A model generated the notes under the pieces. The model was not told where the DNA came from. It searched no databases and saw only the letters and a program-made list of their open reading frames with translations. DNA of 64,000 nucleotides, taken from positions 1-64,000 of the forward strand of contig NZ_JAGSPN010000002.1 of NCBI RefSeq assembly GCF_018139685.1, in the 5' to 3' direction. The position numbers were made by a program, and so were the translations under genes. Below are positions 61,803 to 64,000 of this stretch, piece after piece (positions within the stretch are counted from its first letter, which is position 1; every line of letters begins with the position of its first letter). This stretch comes from Cognatundibacterium luofuense (lineage in GTDB: Bacteria; Pseudomonadota; Gammaproteobacteria; Burkholderiales; Burkholderiaceae_D).

Positions 61803-64000
61803 ATGAAAAAGCCTATGACTCAAAGACTTACACCCGAATCAGCCTCCCCTGTAACAAATACGGTTGCTGATCAGCCAGCCGGACAACCCTCACCGGCTCC
61901 CGAGGCTTCTGTGACAGACGATACGGAATCCGGCATCCCGATAGCAGCGAATGTACGCGCCCCCCGCGGTGCTGGAACGGAAGGAAGCCGTAATGTGATT
62001 TTCCTGGACCGGGAAATTTCGCAAATCGCGTTTAACCGGCGCGTGCTTGCACAGGCAGAAGACAGACAAGTGCCGTTACTGGAACGATTAAAGTATCTTT
62101 GCATCGTTGGCAGTAATCTGGATGAATTCTTTGAAGTCCGCATTGCCAGCCTGCTGGCACAGAACACGGTGGACGGTGAATTATCTCAGGACCCCGCATT
62201 CCGGCAGCAGTTACGGAAAATTTCGGAGAACTGTCATCAGCTGGCACAACGTCAGTACGAATTACTGAACACAGAAATTCTTCCGCAACTGGCGAAAAAA
62301 GGCGTCCGCATTCTGCGTCACAATGACCGCAATGAAGCGCAGCGCGCCTGGGTCAAAGCGTATTTTGAACGTGAAGTAAAACCGCTGCTGACCCCGATTG
62401 GTCTTGATCCCGCCCATCCTTTCCCGCAAGTCGTCAATAAAAGTCTCAATTTCATCGTTTCTCTGGCAGGTAAAGATGCGTTCGGTCGCGGTACTGCAAT
62501 TGCGATTGTGAAAGCGCCACGGGTTTTACCGCGCATTATTAAATTGCCGGAAGAGATTTCCGGCAACTGCATGGCTTTCTGTCTGCTGTCTTCTGTGATT
62601 CACTCCCATATCGAAGATTTGTTTAATGGCCGTGAGGTCATCAACTATTCCCAGTTCCGCGTTACCCGTGACAGTGATTTGTGGGTGGACGAAGAGGAAG
62701 TGAAGAATTTGCGACAAGCCTTGCAGGGTGAATTGCAAACACGTCAGTTCGGCGAAGCGGTTCGTCTGGAAGTGGCGAAAAATTGCCCTAAAGAGTTGTC
62801 CGACTTCCTGCTCGCGCAGTTCAATTTACCGCCGGACCGTTTATATGCGGTCGATGGCCCGGTCAATATGGTGCGTCTGGGCGAGTTGCTGGATTATGTA
62901 CGCCAGCCAAGCTTGCGCTTCCCGCCATTTACGGCGCGCTTTGTGACCAAAGCCAATGGTCTGGATATGTTCAGCAATCTGCGTAAGCATGACATTCTGC
63001 TGCATCATCCTTTCCAGGCATTTCAGACGGTAATTGACTTCATCCGCTCCGCATCGCTGGACCCAAATGTGGTTGCCATCAAACAAACGGTATACCGCAC
63101 CGGCATGAATTCCGACCTGATGGAGTCGCTGATTACGGCGGCCCGTCACGGTAAAGAAGTGACTGTGGTGGTTGAACTGAAGGCGCGCTTTGATGAAGAG
63201 GCGAATATCAACTGGGCAGACCGCTTGCAGCAAGCCGGTGCACAAGTGGTATATGGCGTGGTTGGCTTAAAAACCCATGCCAAGATGGCGCTGGTCATTC
63301 GCCGCGAAGATGGTGGCGTACTGCGTCACTACGCCCATCTGGGAACCGGTAACTACCATCCGTCCACCACACGCTTTTATACCGACTTCGGTTTGCTGAC
63401 CGCACATCAGGGTATTGCCACCGAAGTCAATGAAGTGTTTATCCATCTGACCGGACTGAATAAACCGAAAAAGCTGGAACATTTATGGCTGGCACCATTC
63501 GGCCTGCAACCACAAATCATCAAAGCAATCCGCAATGAAGCGCGTATTGCCCGTGAAGGCCGCCCTGCCCGCATCATCGCCAAAATGAATGCACTGCTGG
63601 ATGAATCCGTGATTCGCGCACTGTATGCGGCCTCTGCCGATGGCGTGAAGATTGATCTGATTGTGCGCGGCGCTTGTGCTTTGCGTCCGGGCGTGCCGGG
63701 CTTATCGGAAAATATCCGCGTTCGCTCGATTATCGGCCGCTTCCTTGAACACAGCCGGATTTACTATTTCCGCAATGATCTGGCGCATGACGTTTATCTG
63801 GGCAGCGCCGACTGGATGAACCGCAACCTGTTCCGCCGTATTGAAGTCGCATTCCCGGTGCTGGACAAAGCCCTCAAAAAGCGGGTGATCAGCGAAGGTT
63901 TAGACCCGTACCTGAAAGACAATACCAATTCCTGGGTACTGGACAGCGAAGGCAATTACGAACGTCGTAAACCGCGTGGCAAGCAACCGTCTTTCTGCGC
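61803..64000 (+). CDS. ppk: Polyphosphate kinase 1 (truncated by window edge)
   Basis: Enzyme that reversibly polymerises the ATP gamma-phosphate into polyphosphate. About 732 residues are visible, with the 3' end cut by the window edge. An unusual N-terminal extension of about 60 residues rich in Ala, Pro, Thr and Glu precedes the typical start NVIFLDREISQIAFNRRVL. The autophosphorylated histidine is His492 in GLKTHAKMALVIRRE, and LGTGNYHPSTTRFYTDFGLLT follows. The ATG at 61803 is chosen because translation is open from there; an ATG 12 bases on is an alternative, and the ribosome-binding site is weak. It is divergent from pstS, with Pho boxes between them. Confidence 0.92.
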   Translation, partial: MKKPMTQRLTPESASPVTNTVADQPAGQPSPAPEASVTDDTESGIPIAANVRAPRGAGTEGSRNVIFLDREISQIAFNRRVLAQAEDRQVPLLERLKYLCIVGSNLDEFFEVRIASLLAQNTVDGELSQDPAFRQQLRKISENCHQLAQRQYELLNTEILPQLAKKGVRILRHNDRNEAQRAWVKAYFEREVKPLLTPIGLDPAHPFPQVVNKSLNFIVSLAGKDAFGRGTAIAIVKAPRVLPRIIKLPEEISGNCMAFCLLSSVIHSHIEDLFNGREVINYSQFRVTRDSDLWVDEEEVKNLRQALQGELQTRQFGEAVRLEVAKNCPKELSDFLLAQFNLPPDRLYAVDGPVNMVRLGELLDYVRQPSLRFPPFTARFVTKANGLDMFSNLRKHDILLHHPFQAFQTVIDFIRSASLDPNVVAIKQTVYRTGMNSDLMESLITAARHGKEVTVVVELKARFDEEANINWADRLQQAGAQVVYGVVGLKTHAKMALVIRREDGGVLRHYAHLGTGNYHPSTTRFYTDFGLLTAHQGIATEVNEVFIHLTGLNKPKKLEHLWLAPFGLQPQIIKAIRNEARIAREGRPARIIAKMNALLDESVIRALYAASADGVKIDLIVRGACALRPGVPGLSENIRVRSIIGRFLEHSRIYYFRNDLAHDVYLGSADWMNRNLFRRIEVAFPVLDKALKKRVISEGLDPYLKDNTNSWVLDSEGNYERRKPRGKQPSFC

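Noticed and set aside
1-64000. tRNA, rRNA or riboswitch genes
   Set aside because: Looked for clover-leaf ends and conserved riboswitch cores in the intergenic stretches and saw none.

Overview
The window looks like chromosomal DNA of a betaproteobacterium, most likely Burkholderiales and perhaps near the Oxalobacteraceae. This rests on the pst-pho-ppk layout, the gene families and a GC content near one half; no rRNA or tRNA gene is present to fix the taxon. Gene density is high, and intergenic gaps carry recognisable terminators, Pho boxes, palindromes and several repeat types.

Layout. 1-151: tail of an IS3-type insertion sequence. 0.2-5.9 kb: argO/argP amino-acid export pair, a LysR/quinone-oxidoreductase pair, a MAPEG protein and an aromatic aminotransferase. 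6.6-10.1 kb: three co-directional genes (secreted protein of unknown function, nucleoside hydrolase, periplasmic c-type cytochrome). 10.6-19.9 kb: a large beta-propeller amidohydrolase, a TonB-dependent receptor with a long leader, and a DUF5916 outer-membrane protein. 20-25 kb: a hydroxyproline catabolic operon (deaminase, three dehydrogenase subunits, ketoglutarate semialdehyde dehydrogenase). 25.6-31.9 kb: FGGY kinase, GlpD-like dehydrogenase and alkyl-DHAP-synthase-like flavoprotein with a divergent AraC regulator, suggesting glycerol-ether or glycerophosphate metabolism. 32-37.4 kb: a JmjC/GNAT-like pair, then a sensor kinase in operon with a GlpV-like solute-binding protein. 38-46 kb: an M60/IMPa-type metalloprotease lipoprotein, an M29-like enzyme, an unknown protein, a degenerate receiver and a two-component system; several of these promoters share one palindromic site. 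46.4-50.7 kb: metG, a GNAT gene and an aminopeptidase P. 51-54.9 kb: a short membrane protein, a YeiE/YeiH-type pair, a PilZ protein and an orphan HPt protein. 55-64 kb: the phosphate regulon pstSCAB-phoU-phoB-phoR, divergent from ppk, with Pho boxes in the shared promoter region.

The main unexplained signals are in non-coding DNA. (1) A diverged element of about 90-110 bp occurs four times (near 3.9, 6.4, 10.3 and 51.3 kb), bounded by two related 19-20-nt motifs and mostly sitting between convergent gene ends. (2) A 28-bp palindromic site recurs with 25 of 28 matches upstream of two overlapping convergent genes, and its 11-bp core occurs four times in the window. (3) An exact 31-bp repeat lies twice downstream of the M60 gene, each copy just before a minus-strand intrinsic terminator. 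(4) A MITE-like element of about 270 bp with 16-bp inverted ends and two composite hairpins lies between the kinase and glpD-like genes.
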